From NCBI GenBank assembly GCA_964430475.1, contig CAYSEQ010000011.1, positions 1 through 35,417 on the forward strand: a stretch of DNA of 35,417 bases. The letters run 5' to 3'. Within the stretch, counting starts at the first letter, position 1, and each line of letters starts with the position of its first letter. Made by a program: the position numbers and the translations under genes. Shown piece after piece: positions 33,227 through 35,417 of the stretch. Below the pieces are notes generated by a model. The model was not told where the DNA came from, made no database searches, and saw only the letters and a list, made by a program, of their open reading frames with translations. The DNA is from CAYSEQ01 sp964430475. GTDB taxonomy: Bacteria; Patescibacteriota; Microgenomatia; UBA8517.

Positions 33227-35417
33227 ATGACTGCGAATCCTGCCCAAAAAGAAATATCAATTAAAAAAGCAGCTTCACTTCTAGGAGTTGCGGAAAAGAC
33301 CTTAAGGCGTTGGGAAAAAAAAGGTTTACTTATTCCCTCTCGTACAAAAGGCGGACATAGAAGATACTTCCTAAGTCAAGTAGAAAACATAAAAAAGCAA
33401 AAAGGTAAAAAGCGTTTTACACAGGATAAGATAAAAAGACTAAAAACACCCCTAATTCCTGCACTTCATCAAGTTCCAACTGAAACTTCAAAATCTTTTG
33501 ACTCTTTGGATTTTCTTTTAACTGAAGCTAAACCAAGAAAAATCTCAGAAAAAGAAACCCCACAATTAACATTAATCTTTAGAAAGCTTTCTTACTTTGT
33601 TGCAGGCGCAAGCCTTTTAATCCTATTTTCCCTATTTATCAAATTAGGTCTAATAAAAGAATTTCGCTTAGACTTGCCAAGATTTGAACAAAAAATTAGT
33701 GGCATAGATCTTCTGAAAAAAGAGATTAAAGAAAAAGAAGCTAAAGAAAAAGTCCTGGCAGCTTCAAGCCTACAAAATATTACTTTTGATATCAATGTTG
33801 AAAGTAATTTCAAAGCTGATTCTACATTTGCGGGAAATGTTGCGGTAAATTCCGGAAGCATCACGACTGAAGCTTCAACGGCAAATCTATTCAATACTAA
33901 CGCCTCAACTCTAAATATTGGCGGAGAAGCTACTAGCATTTCACTGGGGGCAACAAGTGGCACAACCACAATAAATAATATCCTTGAAATCGTCGGAGGG
34001 AGAATCACCACTCCCCTTGATCTTACTCTTGATCCAACTGGTGGAGGAATTTTAATTGGAGGCGGAAGCGCAACAAATATAGATTTATCAGGAGGCGATC
34101 TTCTTATTACAGGAGATCTTGAAGTTTTAGGAACCTCTTACATCCCAACTCTAAATGTCAACGGCGATCAAATAACAGATATTACAGGCAGTGGTTTGCA
34201 GATTTCTTCAGGCTCTCTTCAAACAACCCTAGGGACATCAATAGAATCTTCGGAAATTACAGACGACACCATCAAAGAAGTTGATCTATCTGTATCAAAC
34301 TCTCCTGTTTCTGGATACGCTTTAACTTACGATTCTTCTACAGGAGGTTTTACCTGGACATCGCTTAGTGGTTCAAATATTTGGACAGATAGCGGGACTA
34401 CTGTTTATCTAACTGATACGACTGATGAATTGGTAGTTGGTGGTACTTCTTCCTTATCCTCCGCAAAGGTTTCCATAGATGGTGATTCAGACCAAATTCA
34501 GCTTCTTATTCAAGGTGCATCTACCCAAACTTCTAACATTTTGGAGATTGAAGACTCAAATTCTTCAAATTTATTAACTTTGGATAATTCCGGAAATCTC
34601 ACTCTTGCAGGAAGCATTACTGTCAACTCCGACACAATCTCGGATTTCACCGGAAATGGACTCACGCTATCATCAGGTAACCTGACCATTGGACTTGTAA
34701 CCGGTGGAGACGGTTTATCCTCAACAACTTCTTCAGCTTCAGGAATGGAGGTATTATCTTCGGGATTGACCCTACTTCAAGGATGTTCCAACGGGCAGGT
34801 ATTAAAGTGGAATGAGACAACTGATGTCTGGGAATGTGCTGAAGATACCGGCGGTACAACTGGAATAATCAATGTTGAAGAGGACAATGTTGTAGTAAGT
34901 AATACTGCTTCAACTATAGACTTTAATACCTTTTTCAGTCTAACAACCGAGAGTGGCGGGACCGAGGTAAATGTCGTAATAAGAAACGATTCGCTTGATT
35001 TTGCTCAATTTCAAGATACCCTTGATCTTGACGCTATAACTGAAATCAATCTTGGTGCAAATAACTTGACAGTTGATCTGGATTCAACCGGAGATTTTGT
35101 TATTGCTGATTCCGGTACCACTTTTGCAACTTTCAGAGACGATGGGATCTTCATCCTAGATTCCCTCCAGCTTGACGGTACAACAATCGGGCTAACTAGC
35201 GACACTGACCTTTTATCTTTATCCGCAAACCTTTTAACGATAAATGGAGACCTAACAGTTTCAGGTGGAGATATTACTCTTTCAACATCAGGAACAATTA
35301 TTCCCTCAGGTGCAGGAACAATAACCATAGGCAATGCCAATCTTCAAAGTTTAACAATAACAACTGATGGAACTGGAGATAGTGAGGTTGTACTTCCAAC
35401 TGGTTCAATATCTTCTT
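33227..35417 (+). CDS. Large surface protein with an N-terminal MerR-like HTH domain, one membrane helix and tail-fibre-like repeats (partial)
   Basis: Open from the ATG at 33227 to the window edge: 730 codons with no stop, so the C terminus is not seen. Residues about 8-55 form a MerR-like winged HTH (ISIKKAASLLGVAEKTLRRW, then GGHRRYFLSQVENIKK). A charged linker (56-118) leads to a single membrane helix (121-142, SYFVAGASLLILFSLFIKLG), then a short charged coil (145-177). The rest, from about 180, is Ser/Thr/Gly/Asn-rich beta-structure with words such as ASTLNIGGEATSISLGAT and GNLTLAGSITVNSD, as in phage tail fibres and Patescibacteria surface proteins. A module recurs with a 155-residue period. 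The Lys/Arg-rich N terminus points inward, so the HTH should be cytoplasmic and the fibre outside. It could be a membrane-tethered regulator that senses through the fibre, or an adhesin anchored to DNA. Function unproven. Confidence 0.85.
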   Translation, partial: MTANPAQKEISIKKAASLLGVAEKTLRRWEKKGLLIPSRTKGGHRRYFLSQVENIKKQKGKKRFTQDKIKRLKTPLIPALHQVPTETSKSFDSLDFLLTEAKPRKISEKETPQLTLIFRKLSYFVAGASLLILFSLFIKLGLIKEFRLDLPRFEQKISGIDLLKKEIKEKEAKEKVLAASSLQNITFDINVESNFKADSTFAGNVAVNSGSITTEASTANLFNTNASTLNIGGEATSISLGATSGTTTINNILEIVGGRITTPLDLTLDPTGGGILIGGGSATNIDLSGGDLLITGDLEVLGTSYIPTLNVNGDQITDITGSGLQISSGSLQTTLGTSIESSEITDDTIKEVDLSVSNSPVSGYALTYDSSTGGFTWTSLSGSNIWTDSGTTVYLTDTTDELVVGGTSSLSSAKVSIDGDSDQIQLLIQGASTQTSNILEIEDSNSSNLLTLDNSGNLTLAGSITVNSDTISDFTGNGLTLSSGNLTIGLVTGGDGLSSTTSSASGMEVLSSGLTLLQGCSNGQVLKWNETTDVWECAEDTGGTTGIINVEEDNVVVSNTASTIDFNTFFSLTTESGGTEVNVVIRNDSLDFAQFQDTLDLDAITEINLGANNLTVDLDSTGDFVIADSGTTFATFRDDGIFILDSLQLDGTTIGLTSDTDLLSLSANLLTINGDLTVSGGDITLSTSGTIIPSGAGTITIGNANLQSLTITTDGTGDSEVVLPTGSISS

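Noticed and set aside
33592..35340. Minus-strand frames opposite the large surface protein
   Set aside because: They are low-complexity shadows of the repetitive coding strand, and the plus frame is open throughout with recognisable domains.

Overview
The window is AT-rich (roughly one third GC by eye) and densely packed, with short intergenic gaps, small versions of core enzymes and few strong Shine-Dalgarno sites. The protein families present are a PEGA-domain beta-propeller protein, a 132-residue two-helix TrbC/VirB2-like protein, a split ComEC, a compact F-type ATPase cluster and a very large tail-fibre-like surface protein. Together they suggest a Candidate Phyla Radiation (Patescibacteria) genome, most likely Microgenomates-like. 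This is inferred from gene content; there is no rRNA gene to confirm it. The standard bacterial code fits all the long genes.

Layout. (1) 1-10110: a block bounded by two inverted copies of a low-complexity repeat (1-430 and 9832-10110). It holds a frameshifted MazG-like gene, a small HTH protein, a WecG/TagA glycosyltransferase, mreB, a PEGA protein, tRNA-Arg(CCT), a J-domain protein, rsmI, tRNA-Pro(CGG), a translationally coupled pair (unknown 420-aa protein plus lytic transglycosylase) and an adenylate-kinase-like enzyme. (2) 10206-15354: an M16 peptidase, a structured intergenic region, a heavily decayed MgtA-type P-type ATPase, an unknown basic protein and the two-helix membrane protein. 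(3) 15544-23995: argS, an unknown 343-aa protein, and a minus-strand series leuS, comEA, comEC (channel part) and a separate ComEC-type metallo-hydrolase, which together look like a DNA-uptake module. (4) 24480-32276: a minus-strand cluster reading, in transcription order, exported protein with a subunit-c-like hairpin, gpmI, atpF, atpH, atpA, atpG, atpD, atpC. No recognisable subunit a and no canonical subunit c are present. (5) 32277-33226: a long AT-rich non-coding stretch, then an open gene (33227 to the window edge) that joins a MerR-like DNA-binding domain, one membrane helix and a long tail-fibre-like outer region.

The most interesting items are the HTH-membrane-fibre fusion with two tandem palindromes just before its start, the c-like hairpin without the ion-binding carboxylate in the usual place of the Fo genes, the Thr in place of the catalytic Ser of GpmI, and the 9.4-kb-spaced inverted repeat. 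All assignments come from reading the sequence; no database search was run.
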